Assembly: GCA_019009955.1 (NCBI GenBank)
Contig: CM032228.1
Span: 226,178,501 to 226,242,500 of the forward strand
DNA from: Riptortus pedestris
Lineage: Eukaryota > Arthropoda > Insecta > Hemiptera > Alydidae
Direction: 5' to 3'
DNA length: 64,000 nucleotides
The notes under the pieces: generated by a model
Databases searched by the model: none
What the model was told of the DNA's origin: nothing
Seen by the model: only the letters and a program-made list of their open reading frames with translations
Shown: positions 1 to 12,300 of the stretch, piece after piece
Layout: the number at the start of each line of letters is the position of its first letter
How positions within the stretch are numbered: the stretch's first letter is position 1
Made by a program: the position numbers and the translations under genes

Positions 1-249
1 GGGTATGGCCTCTAAGTCATTTTCATGATATATCAAACTTAGTATTTGTTATGGTAATGGACTCATGTATGATTCATGGCCTGGGTTTAATACCCATTGG
101 CCAGGGTCTAGTGTAGTAAGGGTTAAGAAATATCCTATTATAACCGTCCCTTTATCTTTAAGTAGAACAAACTGCGTATGTTAGAATTTATCTTTTACTA
201 TTTAATTGAATATTAGGTTTATCAGGAATTTAGTTAATCGGGGTTCATG

Positions 250-443
250 TTAGCCATGTGTGGTGAATGCCGTTTGTGGTAATACATTTGGTAAACCTTG
301 GGTCTTGGGTTTGATTCCTGCATGGATGGGAAATAAAATTTATTTAGTGGTGGACTCCCCCCTTATAAAAGGGTGGTATCCAGTATATATCATGTCTTAA
401 TTGGTAATAGTATCATGAAGTAAATGCTAATAAATAACAAATA
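250..443 (+). repeat. tRNA-derived SINE
   Basis: A box-like TTAGCCATGTGTGGTGAATG, B box GGGTTTGATTCC, body AAATTTATTTAGTGGTGGAC and tail GCTAATAAATAAC. Shares head, body and tail with the copies at 3187, 17300 and 32886. Confidence 0.7.
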
Positions 444-1223
444 GAAATTTAATCTTTGTACATGCATAAATTTAAGTTGACGAATAATGAATCAACTATG
501 TAAATATTAGACTCTTTTCCTTTCAGTGATCTGCATGAGCCTGTGTACATAATCCCTGCCAGTTTTCAAGACGTTTACATTCTTATACTTATTTAATTCA
601 AGATATTTACATTAAAATATGTGAATATAAGGGGATACTGACAAAATAGAACAAATTGATTTGGTCGACATATTTTACATCTTATGATACCCTCAAGAAA
701 AAGCATCCTTTCTACATGATTTCGTTGGAACCATTGTTTACGTGGAGTATGGTTAACCCTTTTGGTGTGGGAAAGGTAGGATTGAGGGTGGTATATATGT
801 GCAACTCTCTTCCCAGAATGCACACTCTATGTGCTAATAATAGTAAAAAGCCGAAAGAAAAACAAAAACAAGCTTAATTATTTGTTTCAGGTAATTAATA
901 AAATGAATATGAATCATTTAAAAATTATAAAGCAAAATGACTTGAGGAGCTTCAGTCTCCTTTATTAGCGCGTTCAAGACAGACCACGTCTTAAGATGTG
1001 TAGCACCTACTTTCACAGCTTAGACCTGTGAGCAGGCCTTTATTTTGTCAATAGCTCTCTGCTGCAATTCATGAAGGTTCTAACAGTATAATCCATTTCC
1101 CAGTAGGATGATTAGAGGACTGAGGGCAGAGTTTTAAAGCTTTATTTTCATTTTTTTTTCTCTTAAATTAATTTTTTGTTTGTTTTATTGCTCAACATGC
1201 TTGCAGCATGCAGAAGAAAAAAA
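444..1223. other. No gene found
   Basis: AT-rich. Overlapping open stretches on both strands at 593-877 have no recognisable domain. 961-1100 is slightly more GC-rich, without a motif I know. Confidence 0.5.
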
Positions 1224-1820
1224 GTCTGTCACGCAGGGGCTGCGTAAACTAAGCAGATTTCCCACATGAAGTTTTACAATAGAGAAATTTCAGAATAGAG
1301 AGTCAAACAGTTACGGGAACGGCCCGAACTAGCTCTTGACGGAAACTCACGACTAGACCCGAAGTTAGCTGATCTCATCTCAGAAGCTGAAAACAGAAAA
1401 ATGCAAATATCTCGGTTAATATTCAAGATACAGAATAAATGTACATAACATTATTTATAGTAAATTTAATTTGCAAAAAGATTGATTCTATATAATTTTT
1501 CGATCCGACGTATAGTAACGGAGATATTTCGAATTTTCGAAAATCCTCCCCTCTAAACCCCCCCTCCCACTAGTCCGATTTCAGCCATTAACGAACTTGA
1601 TCTTTATTTTTGCATAAAACGTTTAAATATCGAGTTTGGTAACGATCAAACTAAAATTGCGACCGTTAGAGCGTTAATAGACAAATATATATATAATTTT
1701 GAACGGACCTCATTTTCGTCATCTCCTGGGTAGGATCGATGGACATTTGAAGAAATTTTTCGAAACTCGCGTCATGAGTACGACTTCAATAGCTGATTTC
1801 CCTTAAGGGAAATCTGCTAA
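1224..1820 (+). repeat. Repeat A copy, full length
   Basis: Begins GTCTGTCACGCAGGGGCTGC, contains the conserved inner blocks (AATATCTCGGTTAATATTCA, ATAGTAACGGAGATATTTCG, short TATATATA, GGTAGGATCGATGGACATTT) and ends in hairpin TTTCCCTTAAGGGAAATCTGCTAA. No open reading frame. The motif GCAGATTTCCC occurs in both ends in opposite sense. Confidence 0.88.
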
Positions 1821-1957
1821 TACAGATATTTTTATTTAAAAAAAAAAAAAAAAAATAGAAAGTTAAACAATTTTTTTTTGTTTGCCAGTTTGAAAAAATA
1901 TCTGATCAATATATTTGCATATCAGTTTTGTTCCTTTTTCAGAAATCTATTTTATTC

Positions 1958-1960
<3 letters not shown>

Positions 1961-2037
<77 letters not shown>

Positions 2038-2038
2038 T
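1961..2038. repeat. (TA)n microsatellite
   Basis: Nearly pure TA run with one TG. Unlike most TA runs here it sits outside a recognisable repeat A. Other TA runs: 18521-18572, 21799-21835, 22131-22163, 23527-23579, 42520-42574, 43850-43900, 52083-52120, 54040-54095. Confidence 0.9.
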
Positions 2039-2040
2039 AA

Positions 2041-3186
2041 TTTTTTTTTTATGCCGTATTTGTTATGAAACAAAATATTTACATAATAAATATTGAATTT
2101 GAAAGATGAATTTTAAGATACCCTACCTTTCTTTGAGTGGTTCAGGGAAGTAGTGTTGTTCACTTGTGTTTCTTTAGTTTTTCCCTAATCTAAAAATAAC
2201 TGGAGTATTTTCATATGTGAAATATAATATTTTAATCATATAAACTGACTTTATATGGGATATCCCCAAAAAGCATGATCAATCCTCTTATTTTCTCTGG
2301 GGTTTATCCTTTGCTATTTCTTCTTCTCTATAAAAGTGTTCATAATTCTTTTCCTCAACAATTTGGTAGTCATATTAATGTTGAATGAATTTATTTTTCA
2401 GGATGACACGTCAGGTGATTACAGAAAGGCTTTACTTGCTATTGTCTCATGAATAAATTCATATCCTTTCATTTGATGGCATATGATTTTTAAAAAGCTG
2501 GTTCAACGCTCTGACTTTTCTTTATACACATTTTGCATGTGCAAAGAAATTAATTAAAGTATGTATGTGCATCTTTATTTTAAGTCTGTGCATTATGATG
2601 TTTTATATTTTGGAAACTAATTCCAATACTTGTCAATTTAATTTTGAGTCTGTTGTGATATTCATGAATTATATTGTATATTTCATACATCTTTAATTTC
2701 TGTGTATATTTTACTAGAAGAAAAGATCTTTTGTGAAATGAGTAAAAAGTATTTTTACTGTACTCTGTGATCAATGTTCTGATTAAGTACTGTAATATTT
2801 ATGATATATTATACTGGGCAACAATGGCAAATTAAAACTGCCGTATCAAAGTTATTATTGAGTTTTACTTGAAATAAAATCATAAAAGCAATTGCAGTGT
2901 TCAAAAATAATATATTTTTAATAAGAAAATTACTATCTTATTCAAATAATGTTATAGTAAGAATAATTCTGTATTTGTAAGATACTTTTGTAGAAATTAA
3001 GTGTTATGTATGATTCACTTGTTATTTTGGAATATAATATATAAACCGGATATCTTTATTTAATGTTATGCTATTACTGTCATATTTTAATATTTTTGTT
3101 ATAAATATATTGTCTTCAAACAATGCATAAATGTTTCTAATTTTTCCTTTTTCGTAACGAAATATTCATAGGTGTGAGAATGAATT
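2041..3186. other. No gene found
   Basis: AT-rich unique-looking sequence with no supported coding, RNA or repeat feature. Confidence 0.5.
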
Positions 3187-3393
3187 TTTTTATCAGTTAA
3201 GGTGTTGGTCTTTATAAGCTTGGTAAAACCTGGAATCATGGGTTCGATTCTTATGTGGAGAAGAGAAATTTATTTAGTGACGAAATTACTAAATAAAATT
3301 CTTAGTCCCACCCAGGCTGGAAAAGAATAGTAACCTGTAAATAATCCTTCCCAATTAGGCATAGTAGCATAAAAATGGATGTTAATAAATAAG
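3187..3393 (+). repeat. tRNA-derived SINE
   Basis: B box GGGTTCGATTC, body AAATTTATTTAGTGACGAA, then CCCACCCAGGCTGGAAAAGA and CCCAATTAGGCATAGTAGC, tail ATGTTAATAAATAAG. Confidence 0.72.
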
Positions 3394-3862
3394 AATTATG
3401 AACAAGAGCCTTGTAGTTGCAACCATTGTTGGGAGGTTCTCTATTCATATTGTTAAACCCATGAGATGTTTTTTTACAAAAAGACTTATATATGGACTTC
3501 AAATATATTTTTGATGAAAATGTTGTACTATAGTATATGTCCATTAAGTTGCCCCTACCTTATTTAGAACTTCAAGATTTGATTTCTTCTGCACTAAATC
3601 CATATTTCCTTGACTTCTATAATCAATTATATTGTTTTGTAAAGAGAACAACAGTCACTCACTTTAAAAACTATACTTCAAACAATGAATTAAAAACCAT
3701 GTATTTTTAATTAGTATAATAATAGTTAAAAATTCATTTATTTTTAAGAGAAAGTGACACAGTTTCCTATTCACTAGGACAATTTATTGATCTAATTACT
3801 TTGTCATAACTTCTTACAAGTGCTTAAATATTCATGGCAAGAGTTACTCAATAATTTTTTTT

Positions 3863-4537
3863 GGTAATTCTGAGCTATTATCCGGTTAACTTCAATTCCC
3901 TCCATACTGTAATATTACATTAGTGTAGTGCTGAATATTAATATTCAGTCCTAATTATGTGTCGGAAAACGAAAATATATTAATAAACTTAATTTAGTAG
4001 TCGTCTGGCTCACTATCGGTATCTGGCTCATGAACGACGCGAGATAAATTTTGTAACACTAAAATTTCCAAAATACGCCATCGGTGGTTAAAACCGAGGG
4101 TGGGGGTTTTCTTGTTCTAACTTTAGTATAAAACAAGAGTACATCACATTTTTAGGGCGATTGGTCAGATTGGCACTATCGGTATCTGGCTCATGAAAGA
4201 CGCGAGGTTGCTCGTCCTCGCCATTGTAGATCTGACCAATCGCCCTAAAAATGTGATGTACTCTTGTTTTATACTAAAGTTAGAACAAGAAAACCCCCAC
4301 CCTCGGTTTTAACCACCGATGGCGTATTTTGGAAATTTTAGTGTTACAAAATTTATCTCGCGTCGTTCATGAGCCAGATACCGATAGTGAGCCAGACGAC
4401 TACTAAATTAAGTTTATTAATATATTTTCGTTTTCCGACACATAATTAGGACTGAATATTAATATTCAGCACTACACTAATGTAATATTACAGTATGGAG
4501 GGAATTGAAGTTAACCGGATAATAGCTCAGAATTACC
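3863..4537. repeat. Perfect 308-bp inverted repeat with 59-bp spacer
   Basis: The left arm 3863-4170 and right arm 4230-4537 are exact reverse complements as far as I can compare base by base. The spacer 4171-4229 contains a further near-copy of an arm segment (GGTATCTGGCTCATGAAAGA against CATGAACGA in the arms). No terminal repeat typical of a known transposon and no clear target duplication. A transcript from either strand would fold into a long perfect hairpin. Origin unknown; assembly artefact must be considered. Confidence 0.95.
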
Positions 4538-6402
4538 TTTTTTTTTTTTTTGATCTGAATATACTGTGGGTTAAATGCCATCTCTTCAAGGCCCGTTTCT
4601 TTGTAATTAACATGAATTGTCCCCTTCACAATTGTATTAACGATCCTCACTGGTAAGGTCATTAGCACTATATCGACAGTCAGATTAGGGGGGGGGGTCA
4701 ATTTTATTAAAGATAAGTTAATGAAATCACTAAAGAGGTATTTATTTTTACTGGAGCCAAGCCATTATAAGTTAGTGAATTAGCCATAGGAGAGGCTAAT
4801 ACCACCACCAAACCTTCACCTACTCACTGCGCCCTCCCTCTGTCTTCACCACAGCTAACAGAGCGATTCCAAACCATTAATGACACACTTAATTCATTAA
4901 AAATCTTCTCCGATTGATCAAAGGAAATTGTTTTGTTATCTCAATATTATCTAAATATACCATTGAGTATAACTAGCTCATTATATTATGAAAATATTTG
5001 GCAAAATCTAGATCCATAAATATTGAAGAAATACTCAAAATAATTAAAATTAGAGAAAATAATGACTAGTTGTTTTTCGGTTATGTGAGAAACTTGCATA
5101 TGTCACCCTGTAACTAATCACAATGGGTTCAGGGAGGGCCAAAACCGGTAACGCTTTGAAATCTGAATAATTTTGGAATTACAATGCTTCCTTTACTTCA
5201 TATAGAGAAGCAAGTATTAGTTATAATAATTGTACAATGAACCTCTGATGATTTAATAAATTAAATAAAGAAAATGAATAAATAATGCATTTTTTAACTA
5301 TTCTTCTGGATGTAAGCAAACAAAAATAACAACAGGAAAAATAAATAACTAAGCAGTACTATATTTTTATTTTAAAACATATAAACTAACATCTGTAAAT
5401 ATAAAGGATTCCATAATTTTTTTTTATTTTTTTTTTAAGTCTTATATATCACAGAACACACTTTTAGAAGTAAATGTTAAGTAGTGTACACATAAGCATC
5501 ATGACGGAAATAACTACTTTACAGTTAATAATAAATTGGAAAGACTTGCAATTATTTCATTACTTTTAAAGTTTAACATTACATAAAGTGCTAAGAAATA
5601 GTAACTTTACAAAAAGTGCTAATAATAAAACATTTCAACAAAGATAACGATAATCAGTACATATCTTTATGTCTTACTAACTCTAAATCGTTTTTATGTC
5701 ACAGCATGAGCCTATAATTTACACAACAGCAGATCGAGCATATTTATCATATACAATGATATAACAGTGCCTAAAAGAACTATATCAAACCAGTAATAAA
5801 TTCTTTAATGTATTTTTTTATTGCATTAGCTAATAAAGCTTAATATAATAATCATGTCATATTAATAAATAAATTATATATTTTATAATAAACTATTATA
5901 AAAATCTAACCTGACATAATGAATACTTTTAAACTTAATTCTATTGACTACTGTCCAGATTACAAAGGAACTACAAAATTTACCATTTAACAAAGATATT
6001 TATTTTTTTAAATACAGTCCATCACAGAGCATTTACATTTAATTTATGAAACTAACATAATTTTGCAGGACTTGTGCATGACAAATTTAAGCAACTACCA
6101 TGAAAAATAGCAGTAAAATAATTACAACCTCTTGAGAGGCTTGACAAACACATGTTTTGTGTAAGTTACAGGAGACAAGTCTTTATTTGTCATTCAAACA
6201 AGGGAAAAATGAAACATGTGCATTCTTGTTCATGGCAAGAGTTATTTTGTCAGTTGTAAAAGAACTTTTCTTTCCATGTTTCGGTAAGCCTTGTTTGTGA
6301 TGAGTCCCTCATTATTTCAAAAATAAATACTAAATTTTATGATTGCGATTAAAAAAATAAATAAAAAAAAAAGGTTTAATGTAAGAGAATATGATAAATA
6401 TG
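4538..6402. other. No gene found
   Basis: Very AT-rich. A poly-T run follows the inverted repeat (4538-4551). No coding or repeat feature I can support. Confidence 0.5.
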
Positions 6403-6996
6403 AAGATGAATGAACTAAAATATAAAGATGTTGAAGATAAAAGCAAACTAGACAGTGATGACTATAGTGAAATATTGCCAAGACTCAATGATGTGCCAGT
6501 TTATCGAGTGATAGTGTATGTTTCAGTAAAGAATTTTAAGAAGTAGAAATAAAGTGATTTGCTGAAATAACTTGGGATCAATTCTAAAATCCTCCATAGA
6601 CTAGGTGATCATTTTAAAAACGTAGATGTTTTGAAAAAAAAAATCATTAATGAAGAATATGGGGATACTAAAGTAGAAAAGACAAACATAAATGCCAGAC
6701 AAATACGTATTGAAAAAGACGTATCTGTAAAAAACAAAAGTAGAAAAAAAAAAGTGGATACTGAGTGTTCTGATGAAATTAAAGCAAAAATTGCATTGTT
6801 CATCTTGATGTCTCAGATAAAAAAGCCAAAGCTACATATATATCATTCAAGGAAATACATTATAGTCATTCCTGTTTTTACAAACCCTATGTCATGTGAC
6901 AGATGTTTTGACAAAAACGATAAAATAGCATGTGACATTTGGCGATATGAGTGGATTAAGGGATTTTTTCAAATGAATCTGTACCCAAGGGGTTAA
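6403..6996 (+). pseudogene. Lysine-rich coding-like tract of unknown kind, broken by stops
   Basis: From an ATG near 6403 one frame reads ELKYKDVEDKSKLDSDDYSE then VPVYRVIVYVSVKNFKK before a stop; it reopens with short stops and runs from about 6550 to 6996 (VKNKSRKKKVDTECSDEIK, FTNPMSCDRCFDKNDKIACD). Codon-like density exceeds the neighbourhood but I recognise no domain. Could be a retrocopy or transposon fragment. Confidence 0.3.
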
Positions 6997-7086
6997 TGAA
7001 TTAGTTAAGAGAGGAAAATTGAATTTGTTTCCTTTTGGGGTAAACTAGTATAAAGTAATTAAAGTTTTAGTTTAGTGTTACTGTAG

Positions 7087-7848
7087 CAGTCCCTCTAATC
7101 CGAATGTTCGGTATGGCAAAATATTATGTAGGTATGAAAAATGGTAAAAGAATTTTAAGAAAAAGTTCATGAAAATAATTAACAGTTTAGTCTTGAGTAA
7201 CAGCAGCCTCTAATTCAATGTCACTTAAGGCCCTCCAAACTTGCACCATCCGTTCCCATCCATTTGTCAATGCCTTCTTCAAATTCAGGGATTGTCTTCA
7301 AGGAGGTTTTCATCTCCATTTTTAAATTGGTTGTCCTTAAATTTAAAAGATGTCCACAGCTTTCTCTAAGATTTTCTCGAAGTTTTGTCTGAAATATTCT
7401 GTTATGCCACAGTGACCCAATAAACAACATCCTTTACTGTTTTTTATTTTTTATTTTTATTTTGTCAAATAAAGGAATGTTACTATCTTGAATCAGTGTT
7501 CTTAATTCTTTTTTCCTGTAAATCAGTTTTAAAAGTTTGCGGTACACCCTAGTCCTTCAGCTGTAGAAGTAGTGTAACTTTCGGCAGTAAAATCTTTCCC
7601 ACAATTTCTCTATAGCCTAATTCCTCAGTGCTGGGATGAGATGGGGTGTTATAAATCAATAGAATAGCACTAGGAGGAAATCACTTTCTTTACAAAATCT
7701 TCAGACAGAGGGAATGAGCTGCTCGTTAAACCATTCTTTGAACAGCTAACCGTTTGTTTAGCACATTTCAATATATTTCGGCTAATCTGAACAAATCGGA
7801 AATCCGAATGTGGTCCGGTCCCAATTATATCGGATTAGCGGGACTTTG
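7087..7848 (-). mobile_element. Tigger/pogo-like DNA transposon relic, internally deleted
   Basis: Ends are imperfect inverted repeats: AGTCCCTCTAATCCGAATG at 7088 and, reversed, AAGTCCCGCTAATCCGA at 7847. The minus strand keeps a DDE-superfamily piece (AILLIYNTPSHPSTEELG, KILLPKVTLLLQLKDXGVPQ; about 7530-7700) and an acidic C-terminal piece (FEEGIDKWMGTDGASLEG, near 7230). The Asp of the DNAPSHP motif reads Tyr. About 760 bp against the usual 2-3 kb. Confidence 0.65.
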
Positions 7849-8039
7849 TTGCAATTTAAACTACCTGACTTTGGTAGAAAATCACAGACTATAAAAAATA
7901 AGGATTTTCTTATGGTGTGAAATTGCAGGATTGCATGACGGAAAATTATTTATATTAATGCTTAAAAAGGCAGTTTTAACAAATAGATTAAGATAAGATG
8001 TAATTCATTTTTGTAATTTTTATTTTTATTTTTTTAGTA

Positions 8040-8211
8040 TTAACACCCACTGCCAACGATTTTATAGGGTATTCATACAGACTATTATACTAGACCAGTT
8101 AATTCTACAATGGAATTTCTGACATCTAAGAAGCTATAAATTTATGCTTTAGGTCAAATTATCTCTAGCGAATTTTCTTTAAGAAATATGCTCTTGGGGT
8201 CAATGGGTTAA
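8040..8211. mobile_element. Possible small TTAA-flanked element
   Basis: TTAA at 8040-8043 and 8208-8211 bound 164 bp whose ends (CACCCACTGCC and, reversed, CCCATTGACCCC) are weak inverted repeats in piggyBac style. TTAA is frequent in such DNA, so this could be chance. Confidence 0.3.
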
Positions 8212-9076
8212 AATGGTATATACAAAAATGAAAATCTTTGGCTCAAAAGCCCATTAATGCCCAATGCCTATCACACGATTTGATAGCACAATTGGCTGCC
8301 GAAAAGTGGCAGCGTTATAGATCAGAGGTCACTACTTCTTTTTTCCAAATAGCTATCCAATTACCTCACGATACTGAGTGGGTACTGTGGGTATGTATAG
8401 AATTATTATTATATAATAATACCCATTTTATATTTCACTTGAGCTTTTCAGATTTTTTAAAGAAAGAAAGAAAGATAGACTGAAGAAAACAGGCACTTTG
8501 CCTGTATGTATGGCTATTTCTCCTTCTAATATACTTTAGAATATGGGAAGTGATTAATTATTTGTCTAAACCTTACAAATGTGTAAATTTTCTCTACTGC
8601 AAAGTATTTCAATTGTTTATATAATTTAATGGTAATGGAAGAGCCTTTAATCTAATGATAGATTACAGAAATAATCCCTAAACTATACATTTAATTACAT
8701 GTATTTCTAGTTGTCTTTTTCTGCTCAATCCTACATATAGTATGAGTTATCAGAAATACTATAACTTAAAAATCAAACTTGAGGACACTTTAATGGAATA
8801 ATAAAGAAATGACTAATTCTGTATATTTTAAATATCAAATCAATAAGTAAAAAAAAAATACAAGTCAAAAAGAGATGCAAATAACATTAATTATGTTTCG
8901 AAAAAATAATGAGTGTATGGTCAAGACAAGTTTCATGGACAGATTTATTTAATTTACACCTATTCATTGATTATTTCTAAGTTTAAAAATAAAATTTCAA
9001 GGCACATATTCAACACCAGAAAAAGAACTACTATGTTCCAATCGAATATTAAAATTTAACTATTTTAATTACCACA
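8212..9076. other. No gene found
   Basis: An 81-codon open stretch at 8238-8483 has no known motif and begins beside the possible TTAA element. The rest is AT-rich and lies past the DRAM gene, probably including its 3' UTR end. Confidence 0.4.
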
Positions 9077-9313
9077 TTATGGTGGATCATTGTCCCATCG
9101 GAATAGATAAATTACATTCTGAAATAATTGTCCTAATGAGGTGATGGCTTGAAGAAGAGCAGCCATTAGAAGTGACATAGAAAGAGACATTATTTTCCGT
9201 TTTAAATCTTCCTCTTCTTTTTCAATAGAATTTTCATTATCATCATTGTCTTCTTCTTCTTTTTCTTCTTCACTCTGTGACAAGTTGCCTGTCTCTTTGA
9301 TTTCATTGTTATA
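9077..9313 (-). other. In-frame open extension beyond the DRAM-like stop codon
   Basis: After the TGA at 9316-9314 the same frame continues for 78 sense codons to a stop at 9077. It encodes an acidic stretch (SQSEEEKEEEDNDDNENS), then a hydrophobic helix-like stretch (MSLLMAALLQAITSLG) and ends RWDNDPP. It could be the remains of a longer C-terminus cut by a recent nonsense change, a stop-codon readthrough product, or a chance open frame in the 3' UTR. TGA followed by T is not the classic leaky context (TGA C). Confidence 0.4.
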
Positions 9314-12300
9314 TCAGCTTATTATTTCTTCCCTTTCCTCTAGCAGAGATGGGGGGCTGCTTTTCAAAAATATCTAGAAAAAAATCATTAATATTATGCT
9401 ATCATTTTTTAAATAATTAAAATGTATACCATAATATGTATGGTAACAAAAAGTCCAATATCAATGTTTCAATCATCTGGAGAGAATTCAGAATACCAGT
9501 ATGTTCATCTCAATTTTATCTATATAATCAAAATAAAATGAACCTTACAAGTACATAAGGCATTTTCCATTTCTTAATTGTACACAATAAAGTTGGTAAG
9601 AGCCAGAGAATAATCAAGTAGGAGAAAAATGAATTGTGCTGTCTCGAGTAGCCAATAATCTGTTCCTGTCCCCCTTTTTTAGCAGATTTCTCTTAAGCAA
9701 AATCAGTTCTCATGGCACGGTTATTGAAAACTTTTTTCAAATGTTTACTGTACCTAAATAATAAATTACAAAAATAAAGCCGTACATATACATGGAATAT
9801 AGTTATTAATTAATAGATATAAAATCAGATAGAGACACCATATGACTTCTTTATTCTAAACATGGCAATATTGTTGGATTTTAACACTCTGTAATTGATG
9901 ATACAAACATTTTTCTCTGCCTTTAATGTACATGTATTTTTGAGGTCCGTAGATGAATGGTAGAGAATACGAGATCACCTGAGTCAAGTAATGAGCATAG
10001 TCAGTACTTGAATGGCTGGTCACAGAGCCAGTACATCAGTTCACTACCAGAGTGAGCTAGTGGAAAGAGTTTAGTGAGTAAATCAGTCTGGCATCCTGCA
10101 TGATGAATATTGGCTCTCCTAGAACCCAACGAATAGCAATCTGACCAATGACCCCCTCCTGGAGAATGAAACTTGCCAGTCTACAGGAGACAACTCATTC
10201 CAGGTCCTTGTTGCTTAAAGGGGGTTGTACATCGAGTTGATCACTCACAGTATAGTTGTTATCGAGAATTCCTCAAATCAAGGGCAGCTAAAGATTTCTT
10301 AAGGCAAAATGCTAACCGAAAAATGAAAAAAAAAATGTATATTTACTGCTCATTGTACAAGAGTGATTTCAACAGAATTATCCATTTTGACTAGTTTTGT
10401 ATATATGTATCTCACAACTCAAAAATGATTAGCCTTAGAAAGTTAAAATTCCATATTAGGACTGTTGGAACATTTCGTTGTACAACTCCCCTTGATTAAA
10501 TTCAAGTCAGGGGGGGGTTAGAGAAGAAAAACAAAAAAAATCAATTTCTGTATCTATTTGAGATAGAAAAAATTTGTTATCCATAAAAATATCTATAATT
10601 TATGTTAAATGGCATTTGAAAAGGAGGTATTGTATATCAATTTCAAATGAAATAATTTGAAATGAGAGCAGCAAAACGTTGTGTATATTTAATTTAATAA
10701 AAGTACAAGGAGGTCATGTTGTGTCTATATCTGATTTTTGTTTCAGGATAGAGTGATTTTCAGCTACTCATGCGACTCATTTTTTGCTGTTACTAATGAA
10801 CATTTCATATCTAGCTTACATTACATTCTTACTAACAGAGAGATAGAAAATAGCATGTGCAGACAACCTCATCTGTGTGTTGTCTCATGACAAATATTCT
10901 TACATTATGCACCATCTGTAATGTTTTTTATTTATTTATGTATATATATTCAAACTATTTAATATAACCCTTGGACATATAGAGAATTTTCTTTCAGGCT
11001 GTTATCTCTATTTCTTCTTGCAATAAAGTTCTTTATTATTACTTCTGAAACATGTTACTGGCATTCACCACCACCTGTTCCAGAAGTTGCTACATGCTGA
11101 CACAATTATAGATTAAAACTATAAATATTTGAAAATCACTCTATCTAATCATTCTGACTGCATGCCTCTCTATTCAACTAGAGATGTTCCGTACGAATGT
11201 CTTTTGTCACTACATTGCTATGGGGATTATAAGAATTGGTGACAAAATAGGCTGTCAAGATAGTTAACTCTCCTAGAATATGTTCAAATACTTTTGTTTT
11301 TATTTTACTTTTAGATAAATCCATTTGTGTGTATTTATTTATTTGTTTTTGAATTTCTAAATGAAATGACATATAATCTACATCTCTCTAAGGATCAGAG
11401 CCTTGTGTATCTCCAGTTCCTACTCTATCAGGAGCAACCCTTCTCTATTGTTTAACGCTAAATCTAAAGACACTCTCTACATTCTTCAGCTATCAAAATC
11501 TAGGCCATTACCTTATTAGTATTTAAATTCCAGATTGAGCATCCATTATTGCAACTGTCTTGCATCAATCTTTCGAGATGACCAAGCCAACAAACTGTTC
11601 CTTTTGAATCAAGTTTTCTTCTCTTTAAAAAAAAAAGTCTGTCATGCAGGGGCTACGTAAACTAAGCAGATTTCCCACGTGAAGATTTACAATTGATAAA
11701 TCTACATACTTTTACACTTAACACTGCTGTAAATAGTAAGTGGACAAATACAAAAGAAAATGAGAAATCTTTCAGTCAATTTAAATTTGAATAACCTCTA
11801 CAATGGAAAGCATCTGAATTGTAAACAAACAGGGCAATTAACCTCTCAGAGCTGAAAGATGGAAATACTCTTCACCGGAAAGAAAAACAATTATTGAAAT
11901 ATAGCTGAATATTGAAAACTATTTACTATATCTAATATAATGAACCAGAATAATTTTTATAAATGATTTGTTGAACAGAATATTTGGTATTGCAGCTTGA
12001 AATAAGACTGTTCATGATATGTTGACTCATTCATAACATGCGATAACAAAGAAGGGGGGGGTTATTGAAGACTGCAAAAGAATAAAGTGCAAATATTCCG
12101 GTTAATATTTGAGATAGAGAAAGAATGCATATAACAACATTTATAGATAATTTACTTTTCAATAAGATGGGTTCTGTACAATTTTTCAATCCACAAATTA
12201 TCGGAGATATTTCAAAATTTCCCCCCTGACACTGGTCCGATTTCTGCTATTAACGAACTTGATCTTTCTTTTTACAAAAAACAATTAAATAAACAGTTGT

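Noticed and set aside
250..330. A functional tRNA gene
   Set aside because: Boxes are imperfect, no cloverleaf closes, and the unit continues into the SINE body with a TAA tail.
593..877. Overlapping open frames of about 75 codons on both strands
   Set aside because: No recognisable domain, no splice support, and length expected by chance.
1878..2096. Open frame with long Ile-Tyr run (also at 15761, 21749, 42389, 43600, 53798)
   Set aside because: Translations of TA microsatellites; no protein evidence.
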